A stretch of DNA of 64,000 bases from assembly GCF_000744785.1 (NCBI RefSeq), contig NZ_JQMO01000003.1, forward strand, positions 2,914,001-2,978,000. The letters are read 5' to 3'. The position numbers were made by a program, and so were the translations under genes. Numbering within the stretch: position 1 is the stretch's first letter; the number at the start of each line of letters is the position of its first letter. This document shows positions 49,425-58,749 of the stretch, one piece after another. Source of the DNA: Kitasatospora azatica KCTC 9699. GTDB taxonomy: Bacteria > Actinomycetota > Actinomycetes > Streptomycetales > Streptomycetaceae. The notes beneath the pieces are model-generated. The model was not told the DNA's origin. It worked only from the letters and a program-made list of their open reading frames with translations, and made no database searches.

Positions 49425-50975
49425 CTACTCGAACCGGGCCGCGAGCATGACCAGGTCGTCCGTCCGGCCGGTGGCCTCGTCCGCGCACAGGGCCAGCAGG
49501 TGCGTGCACAGCCGCTCGGGATCGTGGCGGATCTCGCGCGGGGCGTCGGCGGCGGCCTTGCGCAGTCGGGCCTGGCCGGCGTGCAGGGTGCGGCCGCAGC
49601 GACGGGCCAGGCCCTCGGTGTAGAGCAGCAGCAGGTCGCCGCGTTCGGCGCTCAGCTCGACGCCCGGGGCCTCCCAGCAGCTCAGCATGCCGAGCGGGGC
49701 GGAGAGCGAGGTCTCGACGAAGTTGGCGCCGTAGCGGGTGACCAGCACCGGCGGGCAGTGGCCGGCGCCGGCCAGCGTGATCCGCCGCTCGACCGGGTCC
49801 ACGCAGGCGTAGGCGGCGGTCGCGGTGCGGTTCGGCTCGGTGCTCTTCAGCAGCAGTTCCAGGTCGCCGAGGACGGCCACCGGATCCTCGCCCTCGAGCA
49901 CCGCGTAGGCGCGCAGCGCGGCCCGGATCCGCCCCATCGCGGTGGCCGCGCCGGGCGCCGAGCCGGGGCCGGCGCCCGGTCCGTCGCCGGCCACCGAGCC
50001 GACGGTGAGGCCGAGCGAGCCGTCCGCCAGGGCGATCGCGTCGTACCAGTCGCTGCCCGCCGAGTGGTCGAAGCCGGCCGGTACCCAGCGGGCGGCCAGC
50101 CGCAGGCCCGGCAGGTACGGCAGGTGGTCGGGCAGCAGGCCGCGGCGCAGTGCGGCGGCGGCCAGTCGGCCGCGTTCGGCGGCCAGTCGTTCGGCCACCA
50201 GCGGGGCGGCGAACTCGGCGTACCGGCGGGCGAGTTCCTGGCGTTCGGGGCCGGGGCTGGTCGGCTCGGACCAGAACCAGACGGCGGCGGCGAGTGGGCC
50301 GTCCTCCTCGGTGGCCAGCGGCAGTGCGAAGCAGGCGCCGAGGCCGAGGTCGCCGGCGACCGCGCGGAACCGGGGGGCCACCGCCGGGTCGGCGGCCAGG
50401 TCGCCGTACAGCAGCTGGGCCGGGCGCCGGGCGGTGTGCAGCAGACCGGCGAACGGGCCCTGCCCGACCGGGACGGTCTCCAAGGCGCCGATCGCGGCCC
50501 GGTCCAGCGCCAGGCCGACCATCGGTCCGTGGCCCGCGTGGTCCTGCCAGCCGGCGCCGGCCGGCCCGCAGACCACGGCGGTGCCCTCGGCTGCTCCGGC
50601 GGCGGCCTGCTGCGCCCCGACCGGTTGGTCGCCGGCCACCGGGACCAGCAGGGCCCGGCCGGCGCCGAGCAGTTCGGCGCCGGAGTCGAGCAGGGTGGCC
50701 AGCGTGGCGGCCAGGCCGCGGGCCCGGACCAGCCGTTCGCTGTGCCGGGCCAGCCAGTCCAGGGCGGCGGGGTGGTCGCGGCCGGGGCCGAGCTCGACCG
50801 GGGGAGCGGCGCGCGGGGTACGGGGTTCGGGGGCGGCGGCGCGTTGCGGCAGGTCCAGCAGCCGGGCCAGCCGCCCGGTCACGACTGGCGGTCCCTCGCC
50901 GCCGTCGGCGCAGCCGTCCTCGTCGCCCAGCTCGGGCGTCGTACCGTTCGCACCGGACGGACGCTTGTCACTCAT
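49425..50975 (-). CDS. SpoIIE-type PP2C phosphatase with GAF-like region
   Basis: Protein of 516 residues. The N-terminal 280 residues resemble a GAF-type sensor (TLLDSGAELLGAGRALLVPV, CFALPLATEEDGPLAAAVWF). The C-terminal SpoIIE/PP2C domain has LPDHLPYLPGLRLAARWVPA, GSDWYDAIALADGSLGLTVG, GHCPPVLVTRYG and TDDLVMLAARF. The usual GDVxGHG motif is GSVAGDG, losing one metal Asp, so activity may be reduced or altered. The ATG at 50975 is chosen; the extension upstream is not similar. Such proteins act in partner-switching control of sigma factors. Confidence 0.85.
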   Translation of the reverse strand: MSDKRPSGANGTTPELGDEDGCADGGEGPPVVTGRLARLLDLPQRAAAPEPRTPRAAPPVELGPGRDHPAALDWLARHSERLVRARGLAATLATLLDSGAELLGAGRALLVPVAGDQPVGAQQAAAGAAEGTAVVCGPAGAGWQDHAGHGPMVGLALDRAAIGALETVPVGQGPFAGLLHTARRPAQLLYGDLAADPAVAPRFRAVAGDLGLGACFALPLATEEDGPLAAAVWFWSEPTSPGPERQELARRYAEFAAPLVAERLAAERGRLAAAALRRGLLPDHLPYLPGLRLAARWVPAGFDHSAGSDWYDAIALADGSLGLTVGSVAGDGPGAGPGSAPGAATAMGRIRAALRAYAVLEGEDPVAVLGDLELLLKSTEPNRTATAAYACVDPVERRITLAGAGHCPPVLVTRYGANFVETSLSAPLGMLSCWEAPGVELSAERGDLLLLYTEGLARRCGRTLHAGQARLRKAAADAPREIRHDPERLCTHLLALCADEATGRTDDLVMLAARFE

Positions 50976-51369
50976 GCCGCGACTCCCAGCGCTGTACGTA
51001 TCCCCCTGTGGGGCAAGCCATGCCAAACCGCTCGCAATGCCCCACTTCTACACAGGACGGTCGTCGTGTGTCCAGGATCCACCCCGGCCGGATGGCTGGT
51101 TCTGGGCCGTGGAGTGGAGCGGGCGGGGAACGGGCAGAAGAACGGGCAGAAGCCGCGCGACGGCTGCCGGTCCCCTGCCCGAAGCGTAGGGATCCCCCCA
51201 CCCGGCAACCCGGCTGACCAGAAGTCACTCACTCGTACGGTGGAACCAGCGGGTGCCTGCGGGCGTCCATCTGGTCGCATGAGGGATTCTCGTTGAGCGT
51301 CTGCGGCTCCCCGGCCGCGTCAGGTCTTGATCCAACGGTCTTGATCCACCCGGTCGCGGAGAGGAACGA

Positions 51370-52089
51370 GTGCCCATGCCTGAGTCGCGGGAGCTGTCCG
51401 GCAGACACCGCAGAAGCCGACAGGCCCTGCTGCAGGCCGCGTTGACCTGCGCCGAACGCTGGCAGTGGCCGGTGGTGCCGGGCGCGGTGCTGGTGGAACG
51501 GGTGGGGGACGGCTCCGGTCCGGCCGTCAACTGTTCCTGCGCGGATCCGCAGTGCCCGGTGCCGGCCGCGCACCCGCACGACCAGCCGTTGCTCGCGGCC
51601 ACCACCGAGGCCCGGATGGTGCGCTGGTGGTGGGAGCGGCACAGCCCGCAGGCGCCGGTGATCGTGGCCACCGGGCGGGCGGTGGCGGCGGTCAGCCTGC
51701 CGGCCGTCGCGGGCGCCCGACTGCTGGCCTACCTGGACGAGCTGCGGATCACCCCGGGCCCGGTGCTGGCCACCCCGACCCGCTGGTCGCTGCTCGTCGA
51801 GCCGTACGGCTACCCGGAGTTGGCGGAGCTGCTGACCGAGCAGGAGCGGACGTTGCGGCCGGGCGGCGGCCCCGGCGCGGTGCCGAGCTCGGTGCGCTAC
51901 CACGGGCCCGGCGGCTATCTGGTGCTGCCGCCCTCGCGGGTCGGGACGGGCGGGGCGGCGGTGCGCTGGGTGCGGCGTCCGATGGTGGCGCCGGGCGGCG
52001 GGGTGTGGCTGCCGCCGGTGGCGACGCTGCTGGAGGGGCTGGTGGCGGCGGGTTCGGCGGTGCCGGACGGCAGTCGGCTCGCGTACTGA
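51370..52089 (+). CDS. Primase/polymerase-like protein (PrimPol N-terminal family)
   Basis: Protein of 239 residues resembling the short bifunctional DNA primase/polymerase N-domain proteins of streptomycetes: LLQAALTCAERWQWPVVPGA, CSCADPQCPVPAAHPHDQPL, WWWERHSPQAPVIVATGRAV, RWSLLVEPYGYPELAELL and GGYLVLPPSR. The usual catalytic acidic pair (xDxDxP) of active PrimPol enzymes is not visible (AVAAVSLPAVAGARLL occupies that place), so catalysis is doubtful. The GTG at 51370 with GAGAGGAACGA is used; an ATG lies 6 bases later. Confidence 0.75.
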   Translation: MPMPESRELSGRHRRSRQALLQAALTCAERWQWPVVPGAVLVERVGDGSGPAVNCSCADPQCPVPAAHPHDQPLLAATTEARMVRWWWERHSPQAPVIVATGRAVAAVSLPAVAGARLLAYLDELRITPGPVLATPTRWSLLVEPYGYPELAELLTEQERTLRPGGGPGAVPSSVRYHGPGGYLVLPPSRVGTGGAAVRWVRRPMVAPGGGVWLPPVATLLEGLVAAGSAVPDGSRLAY

Positions 52090-52245
52090 GGTGCCCACGG
52101 GTGCCACTGGCACAGCCCAGTCCGTACTCGGGCCAACTCCGGCCCCGGACATGGAAGATCCGGCCGCTGGCGACGGGGGATGCACCAGCGACCGGACTGT
52201 TTAGACAGTAACAAGGAATGGCGCCGTAGCCAAAGTCCTCGGCCG

Positions 52246-52282
52246 ATCCGACCCCGATATTTCGGTTCTACCGGGGTCGGAT
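52246..52282. terminator. Bidirectional terminator
   Basis: An 11-bp stem ATCCGACCCCG/CGGGGTCGGAT (52246-52256 with 52272-52282) and a 15-base loop lie between the convergent PrimPol-like and DUF5926 genes. The other 200 bases of this gap hold nothing recognisable. Confidence 0.8.
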
Positions 52283-52336
52283 GTGACTGGACTCACGCTC
52301 CCATGATCAAAGTCGATCACGCTCGGCCATGTTCTG

Positions 52337-53320
52337 TCAGTTCAGCGTGACCTGACGACTCACCAGGTTGGCCCGCGAGCGGCGCTCCTCCCCGCTGAGC
52401 GGCGCATTCGAGGCGAGTGCGCCGGCCAGTCGCTCGGCGAAGGCCGCGGCCGGCTTCTCGCAGTCGGCGGCCGACATCGTCACCGGCAGGTCCCAGACCG
52501 GCACGGTCAGGCCGTGCGCGCGGAACGAGCCGACCAGCTTGGTGCCCTCGCCGATCGAGGCCTCGCCGGCGGCGTTGAGCCGGGCCAGCGCGTCCAGCAG
52601 CTGCTCCTCGGGCACGGTCATCACCCAGCGCAGGTGGTTCTTGTCCGGGGTCCCGCACCAGTAGGCGCTGTCCACGCTGGAGAGCTTCTCGGTCGGGATC
52701 GCCGAGGCGTTGGCCCGCTCCAGCGAGGCGGCCACCTCGCCGGTGGCGGACTCGGCGTCCTCCAGCCAGAACTCGAAGCCGGTGTGCACCGCCGGGGTGA
52801 ACGGCGCGGCCGGGTCGAGCAGGTCCTGCAGCCGCGGGCCGTCAGCGGCGGCGCGGCGGGTCGGCACCGGGTTGCCCGGCTCGGTCACCAGCGCCTCGGT
52901 CAGCGCGTCCGCCAGGTCGCGGCTCAGGTCGCCGGAGGAGGACTGGGTCTGCAGGCCCAGCAGGATCGAGCCGTCGGGGCGGCGCAGCGCCGGCCAGGCC
53001 AGCGGCAGCACGGTGGCCAGGGTGACCGACGGGACGTCACCCGTCGCGGCGTCAGTCACGCCGGCGGCCAGCGTCAGCGGCACCGTGGCGGCCGGCACCA
53101 GCTCGCGCAGCGCCACCCAGTCGGCCTCGCCCGGCAGCCCCTCGAACGGGCGGTGCACCAGCTCCTGCACCGCGTGCGCGGCCTGTCGGCCGTGACAGGC
53201 CTTGTACCGGCGGCCCGAGCCGCAGGGGCAGTCCTCACGGGCGCCGACCACCGGGACGGTGCCGTCGGCGGCGATGCTGCTGGTGGACTGGGGCGACTTC
53301 TTGGCGGCCTTCTTGGCCAT
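52337..53320 (-). CDS. SEC-C motif protein, DUF5926-like
   Basis: Protein of 327 residues. A basic N-terminus (MAKKAAKKSPQ) and a SEC-C zinc motif CPCGSGRRYKACHG (about residues 32-45) are followed by an alpha/beta region with GVTDAATGDVPSVTLATVLP, FEFWLEDAESATGEVAASLE and NHLRWVMTVPEEQLLDALAR. This corresponds to a conserved actinobacterial family (DUF5926) of unknown function; SEC-C motifs bind zinc and often contact the ribosome or SecB. Single gene with its own ATG. Confidence 0.88.
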   Translation of the reverse strand: MAKKAAKKSPQSTSSIAADGTVPVVGAREDCPCGSGRRYKACHGRQAAHAVQELVHRPFEGLPGEADWVALRELVPAATVPLTLAAGVTDAATGDVPSVTLATVLPLAWPALRRPDGSILLGLQTQSSSGDLSRDLADALTEALVTEPGNPVPTRRAAADGPRLQDLLDPAAPFTPAVHTGFEFWLEDAESATGEVAASLERANASAIPTEKLSSVDSAYWCGTPDKNHLRWVMTVPEEQLLDALARLNAAGEASIGEGTKLVGSFRAHGLTVPVWDLPVTMSAADCEKPAAAFAERLAGALASNAPLSGEERRSRANLVSRQVTLN

Positions 53321-53400
53321 GGTGCGGCTCTCCCGGGACGGTGGTCGGTGTGCTCCGGGCAGCCTACTGAGATTCGGGCCTGCTGAGATTCCGGCGCGGC

Positions 53401-54024
53401 TCAGGCCGACCTGGCGTGCTGCCCGGCGTGCCCCGCGTGCTGGCCGGAGTGCTGGCCCGGGTGCTGCTGGGGGTGCTGGCCCGGATGCCGCCGGTCGCGG
53501 GCCGGCAGCGCGGCCCAGACGGTCACCTCGCCCGGGGCGTCCCGCACCCCCCAGTCGGTGGCCAGGGTGCCGACGATGCTCAGCCCGCGGCCGCCCTTGG
53601 CGGTGAGCGAGGGGCTGGCCGGCAGCGGCCGGGTGTTGGCGCCGCCGTCGGTGACCTCCAGGGTCAGCACGCCGTCGCTGTGCATCTGCCAGCGCACCAG
53701 GATTCCGCCGAGATCCTCGGTGACCGATTCCGTCACCTCTGCGGTCGAGTCCGGAGCCGGCGTCAAATCACCTCGGTGCCCACGGAATTCCTGGCCGGCC
53801 CCCCCGGCGAGATCCAGCAATGGGCCGAGTGGCCGCGCATAGCGACAGGAATTGCTGAGCAGTTCGGAAAGGATCAGAACCGCGTCATCGATGACGGCGT
53901 CGGGCACCTCGCGGTCGCCCAGGTCACGCCGCAGCCGGCGCCGGGCGGCCCCGACACTGGCTGGGCCGTGCGGCACCGCCATGGTCGATGAAGTCGGCAC
54001 TTCACGCGCCACCATCAACGCCAC
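53401..54024 (-). CDS. HATPase anti-sigma/regulatory kinase-like protein
   Basis: Protein of 207 residues. GHKL ATPase motifs: N-box DAVLILSELLSNSCRYARPL, G1-like LEVTDGGANTRPL and GGRGLSIVGTLATDWGV. This is the SpoIIAB/RsbW-like type common in streptomycetes. An insertion of about 35 acidic residues separates the N-box from the G1 region. The C-terminus is a His/Gln-rich repeat (GQHPQQHPGQHSGQHAGHAG). The GTG at 54024 has AAGGAGG upstream. The SpoIIE-like phosphatase is 2.4 kb away; a functional link is possible but not shown. Confidence 0.88.
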   Translation of the reverse strand: MALMVAREVPTSSTMAVPHGPASVGAARRRLRRDLGDREVPDAVIDDAVLILSELLSNSCRYARPLGPLLDLAGGAGQEFRGHRGDLTPAPDSTAEVTESVTEDLGGILVRWQMHSDGVLTLEVTDGGANTRPLPASPSLTAKGGRGLSIVGTLATDWGVRDAPGEVTVWAALPARDRRHPGQHPQQHPGQHSGQHAGHAGQHARSA

Positions 54025-54239
54025 CCCCGGACCTCCTTCAGCGTTTGCCGAGGGATGGATGCCCCGAGGGAATGGGGTGGAAACGGGATGGGTCGTTCGG
54101 CGTCCGTCAATTGTGATGTCGTGCGTGATGTCGCGGAAGAGCCGCGACCCGCTGTGCGCAAAAGGTGATTATCCGCTCACCCTCTGTCATTTGAGTGGGC
54201 GGGATTCCGCCACTCCGCACGGCACATCGGCCCGACCGG

Positions 54240-55070
54240 TCAGCGGCCGAGCTGCTCCAGCACCTCGCGCGGCCGGTTGGTGATGATCGCCTCGACGCCC
54301 AGCGAGAGGCACAACTCGACGTCCTCGGGCCGGTCCACCGTCCACACGTGCACCCGGTGTCCGGCCGCCCGCAGCGCCCTGACCAGCTCCGGCCTGCGCC
54401 GGACCAGCTCGATGCCCGGGCCCGCGACCACCGCGCCGGCCGGCAGCCCGGCACCCGGCCAGAGCTTCAGCATCGCCGGGTGCTCGAACAGGAAGACCCG
54501 CGGGAAGTCCGGCGCGGCGGCGCGCAGCCGGTTCAGGGCCAGCCCGGAGAAGCTCATCAGGCGCGCATGCGGCCGGTCCGGTGCGCCCTGCGCTCCGTTG
54601 ACCGCCCCCTGGATGCCGAAGCGCTTCAGCATCGTCAGCAGTTCGGCCTCCACCCGGCCGCGGTAGCGGACCGGGTGCTTGGTCTCGATCGCCAGGTCGA
54701 CCCGGCGCCCGGCGTCGACCACCAGCTCCAGCAGGCTCTCCAGGGTCAGCACGTCCTGCCGCTCGGGGGCGTCGGGCTGCTTCCAGGAGCCGAAGTCGTA
54801 CTTCTCCAGCTCGGCCAGGGTGAGGGTGGAGACCACCCGGCGACCGCCGTCGGAGACCCGCGCGATGGTCCGGTCGTGCACGCACACCAGCTGCCCGTCG
54901 GCGGTCAGCCGGACGTCGCACTCGACCGCGTCCGCACCCTCGGCCAGCGCCAGTCGGTAGGCCGCCAGGGTGTGTTCGGGAAGCGCCGCGGAGGAGCCGC
55001 GGTGCGCGACCACCTGGACCGCCCGCGCGGTGGGGGCGGCGCCGGCGGTGGACCGGGAAGGAGTCGTCAC
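54240..55070 (-). CDS. Glycerophosphodiester phosphodiesterase
   Basis: Protein of 276 residues with the GDPD motif set: VVAHRGSSAALPEHTLAAYR (HRG, catalytic), GADAVECDVRLTADGQLVCV (E, D) and HDRTIARVSDG (second catalytic His), then IETKHP and the C-terminal VHVWTVDRPEDVELCLSLGV. It hydrolyses glycerophosphodiesters to glycerol-3-phosphate and an alcohol. No signal peptide, so it is cytoplasmic. The upstream NCS1 gene ends 150 bases away; not obviously an operon. Confidence 0.93.
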   Translation of the reverse strand: MTTPSRSTAGAAPTARAVQVVAHRGSSAALPEHTLAAYRLALAEGADAVECDVRLTADGQLVCVHDRTIARVSDGGRRVVSTLTLAELEKYDFGSWKQPDAPERQDVLTLESLLELVVDAGRRVDLAIETKHPVRYRGRVEAELLTMLKRFGIQGAVNGAQGAPDRPHARLMSFSGLALNRLRAAAPDFPRVFLFEHPAMLKLWPGAGLPAGAVVAGPGIELVRRRPELVRALRAAGHRVHVWTVDRPEDVELCLSLGVEAIITNRPREVLEQLGR

Positions 55071-55134
55071 GTCCCCACCCTAGAGCGGGGACGTGACACG
55101 GATGCGACGCAGGCCCCAACTTCAGGCGGTGCGG

Positions 55135-56544
55135 TCAGGCGCGGGGCAGCAACCGGGTGACACCCCAGGTGGCCAGGCCCGCGACCAGGAAGGAGAGCAG
55201 CGAGGCCGAGGACCACTCCTGCGGGGTGAAGTGCAGCAGCGACTGCGCGTTCGTCCAGAAGGAGGTCCACCAGGAGGTGACCGCCGTCGGCGCCAGGAAC
55301 TGGTAGGTGGCGAAGCCCAGCGCCCACGGCAGCAGCATCAGCGGCCGCGAGGGCGCGTCCTGCTCCAGCGCCCAGCCCTGCCGGCCGCGCCCGAGGAAGT
55401 AGTCCACCGCGAGCACCGCGAGCAGCGGCACGAAGACCGAGCCGATCAGGCCGAGGAAGGCGTAGTAGGAGTCGGTGAACTGCTTGATCTGCAGCGCCAG
55501 CGCCGTCACCAGCACCCCGATCCCGCCGGTCAGCAGCCGCCGGTCCACCTTCGGGAAGAGGTTGTGCACCGACATCGCGGTCGAGTAGACGTTGGCGAAG
55601 GACTGGTCCGCCTCGCGCAGCACCAGCACCAGCAGGAAGGCCCAGCCGGCGGCCACCCCGCTGAACGAGGTCAGCAGGTTGTCCACGTTGCCGTGCGACT
55701 GCAGCAGCGCGATCAGCCCGAGCAGGTAGCACCAGACCTGGGCGACCGTGTAGCCGGAGAAGGTGCCCCAGAACGAGGCGCGCGGGGTGCGCGAGTGCCG
55801 GGTGTAGTCGGCGGCCAGCGGCACGAAGGAGATCGACACGGCGATGATCGCGTCCGTCGCCTTGAGGAACCCGTGCCAGTTGCCCGCGCCCGGGTTCGGG
55901 AAGCCCTGCCGGCCCAGCTGGACCGTGAAGTAGACCATCGCGACGCCCACCGCGACCGCCACGTACTTGCGCAGCGCCGCGATCGCGCCCAGCGGCCAGA
56001 TCGTCAGCACGGTGGTCAGCGCACCCGCCGCCACCACGAAGAGCCAGCGCCAGCCCTCGGTGCCGGCCACCGTCTGGGCGCCCCAGGCGATCACCGTCAG
56101 CTCGTAGACGCCCCAGCCGACGCACTGCGCGATGTTCAGCACCGTCGGCAGGTACGAGAGCCGGGTGCCGAACAGCCCGCGCAGCACCGTCATCGCGGGC
56201 GCGCCGGTGCGGGCGCCGATCAGCGCGGCCACCCCGAGCATCGCGGTGCCGATCACCGTGCCGACCACGATCGCGGTGGTCGCGGCGGTGAAGGAGAGCT
56301 CACTGCCCGGTGCGCCGAGCACCGTGGCGGCGCTGGTGAAGCCGATCAGGCTGATGCCCAGGTTGGCCCAGAGCGCGAACTGGTCGCGGAAGCCGAGGGT
56401 GCGCGGTGGCGCGGTGTCCAGCACCAGGGGTGCCTCGGCGCGCACCGGCGGCTCCAGCAGCGCGGTCGCGGCAGCGGTCGTGCCACCGGTGGTGTCACCC
56501 GTGGTGTCACCCGTCGTGGCAGGGGAAGGCGAAGCAGCCGTCAT
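55135..56544 (-). CDS. cytX: NCS1-family transporter under TPP control (CytX-like)
   Basis: Membrane transporter of 469 residues, cytosine/purine permease family, with about 12 helices (FRDQFALWANLGISLIGFTS, LGAPGSELSFTAATTAIVVG, VGWGVYELTVIAWGAQTV). A 40-residue hydrophilic N-terminus with TTGDTTGG repeats precedes the core. The TPP riboswitch immediately upstream implies a thiamine precursor cargo, most likely hydroxymethylpyrimidine (CytX). The start is the ATG at 56544, with its ribosome site AGGGAG at the end of the riboswitch. Confidence 0.88.
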   Translation of the reverse strand: MTAASPSPATTGDTTGDTTGGTTAAATALLEPPVRAEAPLVLDTAPPRTLGFRDQFALWANLGISLIGFTSAATVLGAPGSELSFTAATTAIVVGTVIGTAMLGVAALIGARTGAPAMTVLRGLFGTRLSYLPTVLNIAQCVGWGVYELTVIAWGAQTVAGTEGWRWLFVVAAGALTTVLTIWPLGAIAALRKYVAVAVGVAMVYFTVQLGRQGFPNPGAGNWHGFLKATDAIIAVSISFVPLAADYTRHSRTPRASFWGTFSGYTVAQVWCYLLGLIALLQSHGNVDNLLTSFSGVAAGWAFLLVLVLREADQSFANVYSTAMSVHNLFPKVDRRLLTGGIGVLVTALALQIKQFTDSYYAFLGLIGSVFVPLLAVLAVDYFLGRGRQGWALEQDAPSRPLMLLPWALGFATYQFLAPTAVTSWWTSFWTNAQSLLHFTPQEWSSASLLSFLVAGLATWGVTRLLPRA

Positions 56545-56551
56545 GGCCGAT

Positions 56552-56678
56552 ACTCCCTACGCCGGCATTACCCGGTCAGGTTCCGGCGGTCAGCGCTCCC
56601 TCGCCGTACGGGGCCTCACTAGCATGGCGTACGGTCGACCAGCGCACTCTCAGCCTGGTGGGTCCAAGCTCCCGCGTG
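56552..56678 (-). ncRNA. TPP (THI-box) riboswitch
   Basis: On the minus strand the element starts at CGGGAGCTTGG and contains the conserved CAGGCTGAGAG (P2/P3 region), a variable P3a stem, and the second conserved part GGAACCTGACCGGGTAATG, then CCGGCGTAGGGAG. The end of the element carries the Shine-Dalgarno sequence of the transporter gene, 8 bases before its ATG, so ligand binding can block translation. Confidence 0.95.
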
Positions 56679-56859
56679 TCAGTTGTGGAAGCGACAGGGT
56701 AGCCCGGAGCCTTGAATACGCCAAGGCGGGGCGGAGCGCGGGGGGCTGTTCGGTCTGCCTAAGGATTCTTACCACTTCTTCAGGCGGCCCCTTACGGCAA
56801 CCAGATCGGACATGGGAAAAACTAGGGGCCAAGGTCCTGGTCAGCAATGGAGGTCGTCC

Positions 56860-58605
56860 GTGAGCACCGAGCACGAGAGTGGTTCCACCGGGCCGCAGGG
56901 GGAGCAGCTCTCCAGCGGTCACGGCGAGCCGGGGGGCACTCCGGCGGTCGGTGAGACACCGGCGGTGGGGGAGTCCAAGCCGACGATCGCGTTCAGCAAG
57001 CTGAGCGCGCCGGAGCCCGCAGCCGCGCCGGAGCCGGTGCAGGCGTCGGCCGCCGAGGGCGGTCCCGCCCTGCCGCCGCCGGCCGCGCCCGGCTACCTGG
57101 ACGCGCTGCCACCTGCCGCGCCGGGCTACCTGGACGCGCCGCCGCCGGTTCCGCCGGCGGCGGAACCGGTGCAGCAGCCGCTCGCGGCCGAGCCGCCGGT
57201 CAACCCGTACGCCGCCCCGGTGACGCCCGCCGCTCCGGCTGCTCCGGCTGCACCCGCTCTCGCGGCCCCGCAGGCCGAGCACCACCCGTTCGGCGCCGGT
57301 CACCCGGTCGGCGGCTGGGGCACCGAGCCCGCCGGCCCGACCGGTCCCGCCGGCCCCGCTGCTCCCCCCGTGCCCGGCTACCCGGGCGGCCCCGGCGCGC
57401 CCACCAACGGCTGGGGGACCGGCTTCGCCGACTACCCCGGCGGCTACGGCCAGGAGCCGGCGCCGCGCAAGAAGGGCAAGGGCGGTCTGGTCGCCCTGGT
57501 GGCCGCCGTCGCGCTGGTGGCCGGCCTGGCCGGCGGCGTGACCGGCGCCGCGATCAAGGGCGACGGCAAGTCCTCCTCGACCTCCGCCGGCACCAGCCGC
57601 ACCAGCACCACCGTCAGCACCAGCGACAACGGCAAGGCCGTCAACCGGGCTCCCGACTCGGTGGCCGGCATCGCCGCCAAGGCGCTGCCCAGCACCGTCA
57701 CCATCAAGGCCCAGGGCAGCTCGGAGTCCGGCACCGGCACCGGTTTCGTCTTCGACACCGAGGGCCACATCCTGACCAACAACCACGTGGTCGCGCCCGC
57801 GGCCAACGGCGGCAAGCTGACCGTCAAGTTCTCCGACGGCACCAGCTACCCCGCCTCGGTGGTCGGCCAGGCCAAGGGCTACGACGTGGCCGTGGTCAAG
57901 CTCGACAACCCGCCGTCCGGCAAGCTGGTCCCGCTCCCGCTGGGCGACTCCGACCAGGTCGCGGTCGGCGACACCACCATCGCCATCGGCGCCCCCTACG
58001 ACCTGGAGGGCACCGTCACCTCCGGCATCGTCAGCGCCAAGAACCGCCCGGTGGCCTCCGGCGACGAGACCGGCGCGCAGGTCTCGTACATGAACGCGCT
58101 GCAGACCGACGCCTCGATCAACCCCGGCAACTCCGGCGGCCCGCTGCTCAACGCCAACGGCGCCGTGATCGGCATCAACTCCGCGATCCAGTCCAACTCC
58201 GGCGGCGGCTCCGGCCAGGCCGGCAGCATCGGCCTGGGCTTCGCCATCCCGATCAACCAGGCCCAGCGGGTGGCCAAGATGCTGATCCAGACCGGCACCC
58301 CGGTCTACGCCACCCTCGGCATCCTGCGCAACGACCAGTACAACGGCGACGGCGCCCAGGTGCAGACCTCCTCGGTCCAGGGCACCCCCGCCGTTACCCC
58401 CGGCGGCCCCGCCGACAAGGCCGGCCTCAAGCCGGGCGACGTCATCACCAAGCTCGGCGGCGTCAACATCGACAACGGCCCCGCCCTGGTCTCCACCATC
58501 TGGACCCACTCCCCCGGTGACCAGGTCGAGGTCGAGTACACCCGCAACGGCCAGGCCGCCAAGACCACCGTCACCCTCGGCAGCCGCAGCGGCGACACCA
58601 ACTGA
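56860..58605 (+). CDS. HtrA-like serine protease with PDZ domain
   Basis: Protein of 581 residues. The N-terminal 200 residues are cytoplasmic and Pro/Ala/Gly-rich (APGYLDALPP repeats; GYPGGPGAPTNGWGTGFADY). One membrane helix lies at about 209-230 (LVALVAAVALVAGLAGGVTG). The trypsin-like domain has His in LTNNHVV, Asp in YDVAVVKLD and Ser in NPGNSGGPLL. A C-terminal PDZ domain follows (GGPADKAGLKPGDVITKLGG). This is the usual actinobacterial membrane-anchored HtrA for extracytoplasmic protein quality control. The GTG at 56860 has GGAGG 8 bases upstream. Confidence 0.95.
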   Translation: MSTEHESGSTGPQGEQLSSGHGEPGGTPAVGETPAVGESKPTIAFSKLSAPEPAAAPEPVQASAAEGGPALPPPAAPGYLDALPPAAPGYLDAPPPVPPAAEPVQQPLAAEPPVNPYAAPVTPAAPAAPAAPALAAPQAEHHPFGAGHPVGGWGTEPAGPTGPAGPAAPPVPGYPGGPGAPTNGWGTGFADYPGGYGQEPAPRKKGKGGLVALVAAVALVAGLAGGVTGAAIKGDGKSSSTSAGTSRTSTTVSTSDNGKAVNRAPDSVAGIAAKALPSTVTIKAQGSSESGTGTGFVFDTEGHILTNNHVVAPAANGGKLTVKFSDGTSYPASVVGQAKGYDVAVVKLDNPPSGKLVPLPLGDSDQVAVGDTTIAIGAPYDLEGTVTSGIVSAKNRPVASGDETGAQVSYMNALQTDASINPGNSGGPLLNANGAVIGINSAIQSNSGGGSGQAGSIGLGFAIPINQAQRVAKMLIQTGTPVYATLGILRNDQYNGDGAQVQTSSVQGTPAVTPGGPADKAGLKPGDVITKLGGVNIDNGPALVSTIWTHSPGDQVEVEYTRNGQAAKTTVTLGSRSGDTN

Positions 58606-58655
58606 CAAACCAAGTGCACCGACCCCCTCCGGACCCGTTAGGCTGACCTCCGCCT

Positions 58656-58743
58656 GGAGAGCTGCCCGAGCGGCCTAAGGGAACAGTCTTGAAAACTGTC
58701 GTGCGGTGACCCCGTACCGTGGGTTCGAATCCCACGCTCTCCG
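58656..58743 (+). tRNA. tRNA-Ser (anticodon UGA)
   Basis: 88 bases with the acceptor stem GGAGAGC/GCTCTCC, anticodon stem ACAGT/ACTGT with loop CTTGAAA (anticodon TGA), a long variable arm and a T-loop GGTTCGAATCC. The 3' CCA is not encoded. No integrase or attachment-site repeat is nearby. Confidence 0.97.
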
Positions 58744-58749
58744 CCGCCA

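Noticed and set aside
51370..52089. An active DNA primase/polymerase
   Set aside because: The catalytic acidic pair is not visible and the protein is only 239 residues; kept as a primase/polymerase-like family member.
58656..58743. tRNA-Ser as an integration site for a mobile element
   Set aside because: No integrase gene, no direct repeat of the tRNA 3' end and only ordinary genes follow.
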